Assembly: GCA_038531945.1 (NCBI GenBank)
Contig: JBCBBH010000003.1
Span: forward strand, 434,001 to 498,000
Direction: 5' to 3'
DNA from: CALBPI01 sp038531945
GTDB taxonomy: Bacteria; Pseudomonadota; Gammaproteobacteria; Steroidobacterales; Woeseiaceae
Length of the DNA stretch: 64,000 nt
Part shown: positions 17,774 to 25,431 of the stretch, piece after piece
How positions within the stretch are numbered: position 1 is the first letter of the stretch
Layout of the letters: each line of letters opens with the position of its first letter
Position numbers and translations under genes: made by a program
The notes under the pieces: generated by a model
Databases searched by the model: none
The model's input: only the letters and a program-made list of their open reading frames with translations
Told to the model about the DNA's origin: nothing

Positions 17774-17880
17774 CCAAAGCAAAGACCGGCCAGGGAAACT
17801 ATTGCCTTGAGCTTTGGTTCCGGGGGTGGTGAAAAGACACCACGTAATTGCGGCCGACTGGAGTGGTTTCATGAGTCGGC
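17774..17880 (+). ncRNA. Candidate structured leader RNA (riboswitch-like) of nrdJ
   Basis: Three perfect stems follow one another in the untranslated leader: CCAAAGC/GCTTTGG (17774-17780 with 17811-17817, enclosing a 30-base subdomain), GTGGTG/CACCAC (17826-17831 with 17838-17843) and GCCGACT/AGTCGGC (17853-17859 with 17874-17880). The region ends about 16 bases before the AGGGGG ribosome-binding site. NrdJ needs adenosylcobalamin, and cobalamin riboswitches as well as a computationally described 'nrdJ motif' occur before such genes. A canonical B12 box is not present, so this is either a divergent cobalamin aptamer, that motif, or another class. The folding is seen; ligand and mechanism are inferred. 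Confidence 0.6.
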
Positions 17881-17913
17881 AAGACATTCTTTGTTCAGGG
17901 GGTTTTATCACCA

Positions 17914-20088
17914 ATGAGTATCGCTACGGACGCTGGGTCGACGGAAATGGCTGCAGTGACAAGCGTTGAGGACATCCCGTTGCAGGACACATCGCGGGAT
18001 ATCTGGGAAACGAAATATCGCCTCACCTCGAAATCGGGTGAGATTCTGGATACCGACGTCGATCAGACGTATCAACGTGTCGCGCGCGCGCTCGCGAACG
18101 TCGAGCGAAGTCCGGAGGAGTGGTATGAGCGGTTTCTTTGGGCGCTGCGCTCCGGAGCGATCCCTGCAGGTAGAATCACCTCAAACGCGGGCGCACAAGC
18201 GCACAAACCGGCGACCTCGACCATCAACTGCACGGTCTCCGGAACGATTGCCGACTCGATGGACAACATCCTCGGTAAGGTCCACGAAGCTGGATTGACG
18301 CTGAAAGCGGGTTGCGGTATCGGCTACGAATTCTCGACCCTGCGACCCAAAGGCGCGTACGTTTCTGGTGCAGGGGCTTACACTTCTGGCCCTCTGTCGT
18401 TCATGGATATCTACGACAAGATGTGTTTCACGGTGTCGTCGGCGGGCGGCCGTCGTGGTGCGCAGATGGGCACGTTCGATGTGGGCCACCCGGATGCGCC
18501 GGAATTCATCCGCGCGAAGCGCGAAGATGGTCGACTGCGTCAGTTCAACTTGTCGCTGCTGATCACCGATGCGTTCATGCGTGCGGTCAAGAACGATGAT
18601 CCATGGGAGCTCGCGTTCCCGGTGACTGAAAAAGAATTGGCGGAAGACGAGATCGATGTCGAAGCGATTCGCGCCGGGAGTATCGAAGGGTACACGTGGC
18701 GTGAGTGGCCCGGCGAAGGCGATTTCGTGAAAGACGGTGCTGGCCGCGTCGCGTGCAAGGTCTATAAGACTCTGCCCGCACGTCGGTTGTGGGACATGAT
18801 CATGTCATCCACCTACGACTTTGCTGAGCCGGGTTTCGTATTGATCGATGCGGTCAATGAAATGAATAACAACTGGTGGTGCGAGAATATCCGCGCCACC
18901 AACCCATGTGGCGAACAGCCGCTGCCACCGTACGGCTCGTGTCTGTTGGGTTCCGTTAATCTGACGCGTTTCGTTGAAAAACCGTTCAGTGACGATGCGG
19001 CTTTTGATTGGCGTGGGTTCCGTGAGGTCGTGAAGATTTTCACGCGTATGCTCGATAACGTCGTCGAAGTGAACGGCCTGCCGCTGCCGCAACAGCGCAA
19101 CGAAATCACCCGTAAACGCCGCCACGGCATGGGCTTCCTCGGGCTCGGATCGACGATCACGATGCTGCGTATGCGCTATGGCGAAGAAGCAGCGGTCGAA
19201 TTCACCGAAAAAGTCGCTCGCGAACTGGCGGTCGCCGGGTGGGAAGCGGCGTTGGAGTTGTCGCGCGAGAAAGGCGCCGCGCCGATCATGGACGAAGACT
19301 TCGAGGTCACCGCAGAGATGCTGCACAAGCGTCCGGAGATGGTCGAAGACGGTTACCAAGTGGGCGATCGGGTTCCAGGGCGAATCCTGCACGCGCGCTA
19401 CAGCCGCTACATGCAGCGTATCGCTGAAGTGGCACCCGAGTTGGTCGCCGAGTTGGCGGAAGAGGGTGCTCGCTTTACGCACCACAGCTCGATCGCACCG
19501 ACAGGTACGATCTCCTTGTCGCTCGCGAACAATGCGTCGAACGGCATCGAGCCAAGCTTTGCGCATCACTACTTCCGCAACGTGATTCGTGAAGGCAAGA
19601 AAACGAAAGAGAAAGTGGATGTCTTTTCTTTCGAACTGCTCGCCTATCGCGCGCTGACGAATCCTGCGGCGATGCCGTTTTCGGAAGACGAGCACGCGAA
19701 ACTGCCGGAGTACTTCATCACAGCCGATGACGTCACACCGCAGCAGCACGTGGATATTCAAGCGGCGGCGCAGAAGTGGGTCGATTCTTCGATCTCTAAA
19801 ACTGCGAACGTCCCGACGGACTATCCGTACGAAGACTTCAAGGACATCTATTTGTATGCCTACGACAAAGGGTTGAAGGGTTGCACGACCTTCCGCTTTA
19901 ACCCGGAAGCGTTCCAGGGTGTATTGGTCAAGGAGACCGACCTTCAGAACACGACCTATGTGTTCGAACTGGATGACGGCTCGAAAGTCGAAGTCCGAGG
20001 CGACGAAGAGATTGAATACGATGGTGAAACGCACACCGCTGCCAATCTCTTTGACGCGATGAAAGAAGGTTACTACGGGAAATTCTGA
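17914..20088 (+). CDS. nrdJa: Class II (adenosylcobalamin-dependent) ribonucleotide reductase, catalytic subunit NrdJa
   Basis: The 724-residue protein is the catalytic part of an oxygen-independent, coenzyme B12-dependent ribonucleotide reductase that makes deoxyribonucleotides. Cys106 in TSTINCTVSG is the first of the redox cysteines. The radical site NPCGEQPLPPYGSCLLGSVN (about residue 330) carries the N-x-C-x-E signature. The HHSSIAPTGTIS and GCTTFRFNP segments also fit the family. The protein stops before the C-terminal TSCPD/zinc region, which the next gene supplies, as in Pseudomonas. AGGGGG precedes the ATG by 11 bases. Its TGA overlaps the nrdJb ATG (TGATG). Confidence 0.96.
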   Translation: MSIATDAGSTEMAAVTSVEDIPLQDTSRDIWETKYRLTSKSGEILDTDVDQTYQRVARALANVERSPEEWYERFLWALRSGAIPAGRITSNAGAQAHKPATSTINCTVSGTIADSMDNILGKVHEAGLTLKAGCGIGYEFSTLRPKGAYVSGAGAYTSGPLSFMDIYDKMCFTVSSAGGRRGAQMGTFDVGHPDAPEFIRAKREDGRLRQFNLSLLITDAFMRAVKNDDPWELAFPVTEKELAEDEIDVEAIRAGSIEGYTWREWPGEGDFVKDGAGRVACKVYKTLPARRLWDMIMSSTYDFAEPGFVLIDAVNEMNNNWWCENIRATNPCGEQPLPPYGSCLLGSVNLTRFVEKPFSDDAAFDWRGFREVVKIFTRMLDNVVEVNGLPLPQQRNEITRKRRHGMGFLGLGSTITMLRMRYGEEAAVEFTEKVARELAVAGWEAALELSREKGAAPIMDEDFEVTAEMLHKRPEMVEDGYQVGDRVPGRILHARYSRYMQRIAEVAPELVAELAEEGARFTHHSSIAPTGTISLSLANNASNGIEPSFAHHYFRNVIREGKKTKEKVDVFSFELLAYRALTNPAAMPFSEDEHAKLPEYFITADDVTPQQHVDIQAAAQKWVDSSISKTANVPTDYPYEDFKDIYLYAYDKGLKGCTTFRFNPEAFQGVLVKETDLQNTTYVFELDDGSKVEVRGDEEIEYDGETHTAANLFDAMKEGYYGKF

Positions 20089-20813
20089 TGAAAATTGACA
20101 GCAAAATTATCGGTTTCTCCGTCAAGAAACCGGAAGACGAGACCGCACCAGAAGCAGCACCGACGCCGATCGTAGAGAAACCGTCGGCCAAAGTGATTCG
20201 CATGACCGAGAAGGTCGAACGTCCGGAGATGCTGATTGGCTCGACGTACAAGGTGAAGACCCCGGTTTCAGATCATGCGATGTATGTGACGATCAACGAC
20301 ATCATTCTGAACGAGGGCACCGAGCACGAACACCGGCGCCCGTTCGAGATCTTCATCAACTCGAAGAACCTCGATCACTATCAGTGGATCGTTGCGCTGA
20401 CGAGAATTATCTCGGCCGTATTCAGAAAGGGCGGCGACGTCACCTTCCTCGTCGATGAACTCAAAGCGGTATTCGATCCGCGCGGTGGCTACTGGCAACC
20501 GGGCGGCAAGTTCATGCCTTCGATCATCGCCGAGCTCGGCCACATTGTTGAGAAACATCTGATCTCAATCGGCATGCTGCGCGAGGTCGGTCTCGACGAG
20601 GCGCAACAGGAACTGATCCGTCAGAAGCGCGAAGAGTACAACGCGCGCCAGGCGCAAAAGAGCCTGATCGACAACGAGCCGGAATCCGAACCCGTCGCTG
20701 AAGGTCAATACCCGGCTGGCGCGAGTCTATGTACGAAGTGCAACACGGCCGCCGTCGTCATGATGGATGGTTGCATGACGTGTCTTGCCTGCGGGGACTC
20801 CAAGTGCGGGTAG
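20088..20813 (+). CDS. nrdJb: Class II ribonucleotide reductase, C-terminal subunit NrdJb
   Basis: This 241-residue protein corresponds to the C-terminal portion of single-chain NrdJ. A TSCPD-like domain spans about residues 65-185 (PFEIFINSKNLDHYQWIVA, GGYWQPGGKFMPSII). The extreme C-terminus CTKCNTAAVVMMDGCMTCLA, then CGDSKCG, is cysteine-rich and should bind zinc and provide the shuttle cysteines that re-reduce the active site. Start and stop of the neighbouring cistrons overlap by one base, which would keep the subunits stoichiometric. Pseudomonas aeruginosa NrdJb is the comparator I have in mind. Confidence 0.92.
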   Translation: MKIDSKIIGFSVKKPEDETAPEAAPTPIVEKPSAKVIRMTEKVERPEMLIGSTYKVKTPVSDHAMYVTINDIILNEGTEHEHRRPFEIFINSKNLDHYQWIVALTRIISAVFRKGGDVTFLVDELKAVFDPRGGYWQPGGKFMPSIIAELGHIVEKHLISIGMLREVGLDEAQQELIRQKREEYNARQAQKSLIDNEPESEPVAEGQYPAGASLCTKCNTAAVVMMDGCMTCLACGDSKCG

Positions 20814-20852
20814 GTTAGGGCGGTAGCTGTATTGCGATTGGCAACACGATAA

Positions 20853-20899
20853 AGCCCGGAGACGCCCCGTTTTGGGGCCCGTCTCCGGGCTATTTTTTT
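20853..20899 (+). terminator. Strong intrinsic terminator after nrdJb
   Basis: AGCCCGGAGACG and CGTCTCCGGGCT pair perfectly over 12 bases around an inner CCCC/GGGG stem, followed by ATTTTTTT. It closes the nrdJa-nrdJb transcript about 40 bases after the stop codon. Confidence 0.93.
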
Positions 20900-21010
20900 G
20901 GTTGTTTTCAGGGAAGTCATGCCTGACACAAACCGCTGGAGCCTATCGCCTTCTGGCAGTCGCGGAGGTCAGCTAACGGCCATAAGCGGTCATTGAGATA
21001 TGCCAGGCGC

Positions 21011-21304
21011 CTACTCCAAACTGTAGAATGTATGGCCGCCTCCCGGTTGTCGCCGCAGGAACCGGAAAAGCCCGACCTTCGTAGTTTTATCGGCCGACAG
21101 TAGCGGAGGATCACCTCGATTCATCTTTGCGTACTTTCCGCCTGTCCAGTCGGCGATTACCATCGCGATAGCAGCTTTCGCTGCGTCATCGGCATCTGGC
21201 GCCTTGACCGATCGCGTGGTGTAGAAACCAATGATGTCCTCTCCGGTCCCGGAGGAGGGAACAGATATACCTGTGCCATGCAACAAGACAGAGAAACAGG
21301 CCAA
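21011..21304 (-). CDS. Small conserved-looking hypothetical protein
   Basis: The 97-residue product has the sequence texture of a real soluble protein: HGTGISVPSSGTGEDIIGFY, then TTRSVKAPDADDAAKAAIAM, and a tail ending PGGGHTFYSLE. I vaguely recall a family of similar small proteins of unknown function but cannot name it. The only available start is a TTG immediately after an in-frame TAA, with no Shine-Dalgarno sequence, so the gene may be weakly translated or 5'-truncated. It lies alone between the nrdJ terminator and the unknown 172-residue gene. Confidence 0.5.
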   Translation of the reverse strand: MACFSVLLHGTGISVPSSGTGEDIIGFYTTRSVKAPDADDAAKAAIAMVIADWTGGKYAKMNRGDPPLLSADKTTKVGLFRFLRRQPGGGHTFYSLE

Positions 21305-21652
21305 TTAAATTCACGTTAGTCGGTGATTACGAACGACTGCAACGGGTCAACTGTAGTGATGAAAGCAGTCATTCTGTGTACTGCAGGAGTCTGGTCTGGC
21401 CCCAGAGTTTCAGACCATCTAATTGAGCGCGATAATGCGTTTGGGAGGTGGACGATAGCAGTACGTGAACGATTTAGTGCTGAGTTCGCTGACAGGCACT
21501 CTTTGTAAGTCTCAAACACGATTCGCGACTATTCAGTGTGTTTCGCAAAAGCAGCAGACGATGCACAAGGGCGCTGGGCATTAGAAAATGCCCAGCGCCC
21601 CAACTCCTTGGCAGCGAGTGATTTGAGAGATCAGCGTGTTTAGAAGTAGAGA
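21305..21652. other. Spacer with no recognised gene
   Basis: Short open frames on both strands here have no plausible product or ribosome-binding site. The only notable structure is the 13-bp perfect hairpin at 21569-21600. Confidence 0.45.
21569..21600 (-). terminator. Perfect 13-bp hairpin after the 172-residue gene, terminator-like
   Basis: GGGCGCTGGGCAT and ATGCCCAGCGCCC form a perfect 13-bp stem with loop TAGAAA, 53 bases beyond the stop of the leftward gene at 21653. Neither side has a U-tract, so it may act as a transcript-end stabiliser or a weak or bidirectional terminator. Confidence 0.6.
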
Positions 21653-22171
21653 CTATGCAGCATCGTTCGGACGAAGATCCGCTTGGAGTATACTCAACTT
21701 CCTAATTGTAACTGTATCGCCATCCTCAATCCGAACTTTGCTCTTGCTGTCAGCGGCAGCAACGATCACATCATCAATGCTGTAGGTCGTAGTGACCTTG
21801 GGCGTAACGGCCCGTAACTTTTCTATGTAGTATTGGAACACCAATGGTTCTGCGAATCCCTGAGGCGTCGTCAACCCAAAATTCTCCTCTAGCGTAAACG
21901 TCTTTGGTGAGAATTTTGGTCGTGTTTGGTCGCTATCACCAGGCCGAGATTTTCTCGACGGTATTTCTCGTGTGATCTCAAGCGTGATGCTTCCAATGGT
22001 TCCACGATTGTTTAAATTGAAATTACGGAAAGTCACTCCGTTATCCGCTTCGACTTGGTCGTGTTCTGCTTTATCGAGAACGTCAAGAACGCTCGGGCCT
22101 TCTGGACCTATATCACCAACATCGATGAATGCACCAAATTGACCACCGACAATATTCAAAAAGACTTTCAT
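21653..22171 (-). CDS. Unknown 172-residue protein linked to the MacB-like permease
   Basis: A good AAGGAAG site lies about nine bases before the ATG, supporting translation. The product has no signal peptide or membrane segment. It is mostly beta-prone and polar, with SITLEITREIPSRKSRPGDS in the middle, and TPQGFAEPLVFQYYIEKLRA followed by VTTTYSIDDVIVAA towards the end. I do not recognise the family. It follows the permease gene on the same strand after a 121-base spacer, so it probably belongs to the GntR-controlled export locus. It could be an accessory, cargo or immunity protein, but nothing in the sequence decides. Confidence 0.65.
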   Translation of the reverse strand: MKVFLNIVGGQFGAFIDVGDIGPEGPSVLDVLDKAEHDQVEADNGVTFRNFNLNNRGTIGSITLEITREIPSRKSRPGDSDQTRPKFSPKTFTLEENFGLTTPQGFAEPLVFQYYIEKLRAVTPKVTTTYSIDDVIVAAADSKSKVRIEDGDTVTIRKLSILQADLRPNDAA

Positions 22172-22292
22172 TTAGCTAACTTCCTTATTCTTGGTATTGG
22201 CATCGCGCACGCCTAGGGTGGTTATAGCAGGTTTTTCCTGCACAAAAACGATTGCTGCCTCCGAGTTTGACAGCACTGGGGCTACATTCGAC

Positions 22293-24776
22293 TCATTGAA
22301 TTGACTCCTTAAGCACATTCGTAGGCAATACCAAAGAGGCCCGTGCTGCAAGAATCGCAACTGCCGTACCGCACAGAAAAGCCAAGAACGAGAACCCAAC
22401 TACCCATGGGATTGGAGTAAGCTCAATGGCTTGGGTAAAACCTCGTAAATACTCCCGCGCAAGGAACAGCGATATCGGTGTTGCTAGCAAAAGACCAATG
22501 ACCAAAGGCACTGCGTACTCACTCAGCAGGAGTAAGACAATCTGGTGGGATTTGGCCCCGATGGTTTTGCGGATACCAATTTCTTTTTGGCGTCGCGATG
22601 CGGCAAATACGGCAAGAGCAATCAAACCCATGACAGCGATTGCGACCGCCGTCGCTGCAAGTACGCCGAGCACAGCCTGAATTACAGCGAATGTGGAATA
22701 AGCCGATTGAAACCGCGTATCCAGAAATTCGATGGTTGGTAGCGCTTCTGGCGCGCGTTCCGCGATCGCTTCGCGGATCGCCGAAAGCCCCGCCTCAATA
22801 TTGCCGGCATGTAGCCCGATAAGTTGTGCACTCTGTCGTTTTTCGGTCAGCGTGTAAATATTGCCACGTATACCGCTCGCAGTAACTACCAGTGGTTTGT
22901 TCCCGACAACACCAATAATCTCTAACGCTGGGTTACGTCCGACAGCGCTCCTGAGCTCCAACCCGAAATAAAGGGTTTGACCGATTGCTGACTCGGCGGA
23001 CGAGAAACCCAACGTTTGCCTCATCGCATCATCAATAACCAGAGGTACCGGCTCAGTTAATGGCTTGCTTTTCGCATCCTCCACGCTGGGGTTGCTGCGG
23101 TCAGCGTCAAACAACTGTCCGGCGATCACCTCAAATGACAGCGTTTCAAAAAATCCTTCGCTGACTTGGTTGTAGAAAGCGAGGTCAAAGCCTTGCTGGC
23201 CATCCTGCTCCAGTGTGACAGATAAGAACTGTTCGTAATCAGACCACGGGGTGTAACTCAGCTGAGTAACGCCGCGAATCGCGGAATCCCGCATCAAAAT
23301 ATCCCGCAATAATTGATAGTCAATAGCATCCGTCGAACCATCCGCTATGACGACGACAGGACCCTCTTTGGCATCCTGGCCGACCCTCTCCATTGCGTCT
23401 CTCTGCCAATCCGCAACAATGATCAGTACAACCAGTGCACTTGCTACTGCAAGTTGGACTGATACCAGTGCATTGGTCAAGAGTGTCGAACGAGACTTTG
23501 ATGAATGAGGTTGGATTATCGCTGCGGGTCGAGTGAAGGAGGATACCACTATCGGATAAATGCAAATCAGCACCGAGACGCTAACGCAAGCTAACAACAG
23601 CATATAGAGCACCGGCATTGATGCCAATCCGATGGCCAAGTCAACTCCGAACACACGAAGAGCCAATGGACTGACCAATACGACAATTGCCAGTGCAACG
23701 AGGAGCGCGGCTAGCGTGAACAGTAACGACTCTGAGACAAGAGTTATTAACAGCGTCCTGGGGTTAGCACCGAGTACTTTTCGCAGAGACACCTCTGGTA
23801 AGCGCCATGCAGTTTGGACGGTTGCAATATTGGTGTAATTGACGCATGAGATGACTAAGACGCAGATGCCGAAAATCAAGAAAAGTGTGTCAACCGATAG
23901 AACATCGGACCGCCCTTCGAAGACCTCAACCGAGATGAGCTGAGACTGCAGATTACTCAAGGGGATAATGCCTAAAGTCGTATCCACCATGGCTTTTTGT
24001 GAATCTGGCATGCGTCTATCAAGAAAAGCGTCGAGCTCTTCTCGAAGATTCAGCAACGCGCTGGTATCGTCTTTGGGGAAAAGCACGTAGGTTACGGTGC
24101 TCATTCCAATAAACCATTGAGACGCTACTTCGTCGGGCGCCCCCGAGTAAATGAGATCAAAACGACCATGCCCTTGTGAGGTGGTGGAGAAATGCGAATA
24201 CTCTAACGGGTCGCGAACAACGGCTGCGACTGTAACAAGCGTATCGCTGTCGAATTCGATCAGTTCACCGACGACGTTCGACCGACCAAACAGTTGATTG
24301 GCTGCTGATTCGGTCAGGACTCCGCGCCCTGGTGCCGCCAAAGCCTTGTTCAAGTCTCCTTCGATCGCATCAAATTCAAAGACCTCGAAGAAGTTTGGAT
24401 CGGCCTGCACAGCCTGAAACGCACCAGAGAAAGGATCGTTTTTTATCCGGACGGTTTGGCGATCGAACAGGCGAGTTACCGCTGCTAACTCGGGATACTC
24501 CAACTCAAGATTAGGCCCGATAGCACGTCCGGAATACGGCCTGAAACCCGTTGAGTTCGTCCCTTCGCCATAGTTCTGTGTGATCACCCCTACTCTATCG
24601 TGGGTGGGAAATTGAGCCTCCACAGACTGCCAAAAACTCTGCGTGGCGACGGCGGTAAGGAATGCACAGAAACCCAAGACCAACGACATGAAATTCAGAG
24701 CTGATAAAAAGGGCGTATCGCGCACCTTTCGCACGGCGGTGGCAAACCCTTCGATTGCTGCGGAAATCATATTCAT
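22293..24776 (-). CDS. MacB/FtsX-type ABC transporter permease
   Basis: This 827-residue inner-membrane protein has the duplicated FtsX layout of MacB-like mechanotransmission permeases. There is an N-terminal helix (residues about 20-46), a large periplasmic domain, three helices around 285-410, a second half beginning with a helix near 430-450 and another periplasmic domain, then three C-terminal helices. The RQKEIGIRKTIGAKSHQIV segment before the penultimate helices is the typical FtsX coupling-helix region. It carries no ATPase domain; the ATPase partner is probably the gene at 26695. It is divergent from the GntR gene, with a palindrome between them. Confidence 0.88.
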   Translation of the reverse strand: MNMISAAIEGFATAVRKVRDTPFLSALNFMSLVLGFCAFLTAVATQSFWQSVEAQFPTHDRVGVITQNYGEGTNSTGFRPYSGRAIGPNLELEYPELAAVTRLFDRQTVRIKNDPFSGAFQAVQADPNFFEVFEFDAIEGDLNKALAAPGRGVLTESAANQLFGRSNVVGELIEFDSDTLVTVAAVVRDPLEYSHFSTTSQGHGRFDLIYSGAPDEVASQWFIGMSTVTYVLFPKDDTSALLNLREELDAFLDRRMPDSQKAMVDTTLGIIPLSNLQSQLISVEVFEGRSDVLSVDTLFLIFGICVLVISCVNYTNIATVQTAWRLPEVSLRKVLGANPRTLLITLVSESLLFTLAALLVALAIVVLVSPLALRVFGVDLAIGLASMPVLYMLLLACVSVSVLICIYPIVVSSFTRPAAIIQPHSSKSRSTLLTNALVSVQLAVASALVVLIIVADWQRDAMERVGQDAKEGPVVVIADGSTDAIDYQLLRDILMRDSAIRGVTQLSYTPWSDYEQFLSVTLEQDGQQGFDLAFYNQVSEGFFETLSFEVIAGQLFDADRSNPSVEDAKSKPLTEPVPLVIDDAMRQTLGFSSAESAIGQTLYFGLELRSAVGRNPALEIIGVVGNKPLVVTASGIRGNIYTLTEKRQSAQLIGLHAGNIEAGLSAIREAIAERAPEALPTIEFLDTRFQSAYSTFAVIQAVLGVLAATAVAIAVMGLIALAVFAASRRQKEIGIRKTIGAKSHQIVLLLLSEYAVPLVIGLLLATPISLFLAREYLRGFTQAIELTPIPWVVGFSFLAFLCGTAVAILAARASLVLPTNVLKESIQ

Positions 24777-24811
24777 TGGTCAAAGGTCTCACTATTTCGA
24801 TGTGTGATCGA

Positions 24812-24827
24812 GGTGTACATATACACC
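24812..24827 (+). promoter_or_regulatory. Predicted operator 1 of the GntR repressor
   Basis: GGTGTA-CATA-TACACC is a perfect 6+6 inverted repeat in the spacer between the divergent permease and regulator genes. The same GGTGTA...TACACC arms recur in the larger palindrome before the membrane-fusion gene, pointing to one repressor for all three transcription units. Confidence 0.65.
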
Positions 24828-24899
24828 ATTACAGTGGATGAGTTAGTGGTACCATGTCAACACTGCTCGCAACAGTGCATGCGCGAAAGCGCAGTCCAT

Positions 24900-25283
24900 A
24901 TGAAGAAAAACAAGACAACTCAACAATGGAAGGCAGAGACTCCGATCTATCGACAGATAATGGACATTCTGATCGAGGCAATTCTACGTTCTGACTACCA
25001 TGAGGGCGCACTTCTGCCGTCGGTGAGGCAAATCGCTGCAACCTACGATGTCAGTACGATCACTGGCGCAAAGGTGCTTAAAGAACTTGAACTCGCGGGT
25101 ATTGCCATCAAACGGTTAGGTATTGGGTGGGAAATCAAAAAAGGCGTCCGTATACGTCTTCTCAAAACGCAGCGCGAGACGTTCTTCAAGGAAGAATGGC
25201 CAGACCTACAACGGCGATTGGAACTTATGGAAATCGACCTTGAGGATCTCATGAGGGCAGGCTCTCGAAAGAGAGGTTCATAG
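24900..25283 (+). CDS. GntR family repressor, YtrA subfamily
   Basis: This regulator is about 127 residues long with an N-terminal winged helix: PIYRQIMDILIEAILRSD, LLPSVRQIAATYDVSTITGA, KVLKELELAGIAIKRLGIGW. Only a short helical tail follows (RRLELMEIDLEDLM), the hallmark of the YtrA subfamily, whose members usually repress adjacent ABC transporter genes. The ATG at 24900 starts just before the DNA-binding domain; earlier in-frame starts would run through operator 1. No strong Shine-Dalgarno sequence is seen. The inducing signal is unknown, but in other YtrA systems it is often cell-envelope antibiotic stress. Confidence 0.85.
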   Translation: MKKNKTTQQWKAETPIYRQIMDILIEAILRSDYHEGALLPSVRQIAATYDVSTITGAKVLKELELAGIAIKRLGIGWEIKKGVRIRLLKTQRETFFKEEWPDLQRRLELMEIDLEDLMRAGSRKRGS

Positions 25284-25299
25284 TTCCAACTAGAAGTTC

Positions 25300-25305
25300 T
25301 TGACA
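25300..25305 (+). promoter_or_regulatory. -35-like TTGACA of the membrane-fusion/ATPase operon
   Basis: A perfect TTGACA lies 15 bases upstream of operator 2. A -10 element at normal spacing would fall inside the palindrome (25323-25328 reads TTAGGT, a poor match), so repressor binding would block the promoter. Confidence 0.4.
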
Positions 25306-25320
25306 CGAATACATAAAGCT

Positions 25321-25354
25321 GATTAGGTGTATAGCAACACCTATACACCTAATC
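25321..25354 (+). promoter_or_regulatory. Predicted operator 2, a 14-bp perfect palindrome
   Basis: GATTAGGTGTATAG (25321-25334) and CTATACACCTAATC (25341-25354) are perfect inverted repeats around CAACAC. The arms contain the GGTGTA/TACACC half-sites of operator 1. It sits between gntR and the membrane-fusion gene. It lacks a U-tract and is therefore more likely an operator than a terminator, although the RNA could also fold. Confidence 0.7.
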
Positions 25355-25431
25355 AGTACATGTCGGCAACGCGTCACACAGCTCGAATACATCCTAATCA
25401 CCCGCAACGACGGCTGGCCGAATCGCATCCA

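Noticed and set aside
17774..17880. Canonical adenosylcobalamin riboswitch
   Set aside because: The B12 box consensus (AGYCMGGAGACCTGCC-like) is not matched; the nearest stretch, beginning AGTCGGCAAGAC, differs at several core positions. It is kept only as a riboswitch-like candidate.
18805..20034. 409-codon open frame antisense to nrdJa
   Set aside because: It mirrors the high-G+C third-position pattern of nrdJa, is Arg/His/Phe-rich with no domain, and has no ribosome-binding site. Other long antisense frames (7592-8398, 41893-42591, 46210-47001) are rejected for the same reason.
21323..21519. Two small overlapping open frames on opposite strands
   Set aside because: Neither has a ribosome-binding site, recognisable domain or supportive context.
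25321..25354. Intrinsic terminator after gntR
   Set aside because: The 14-bp palindrome has no following U-tract and shares half-sites with the palindrome in the divergent spacer, which fits an operator better.
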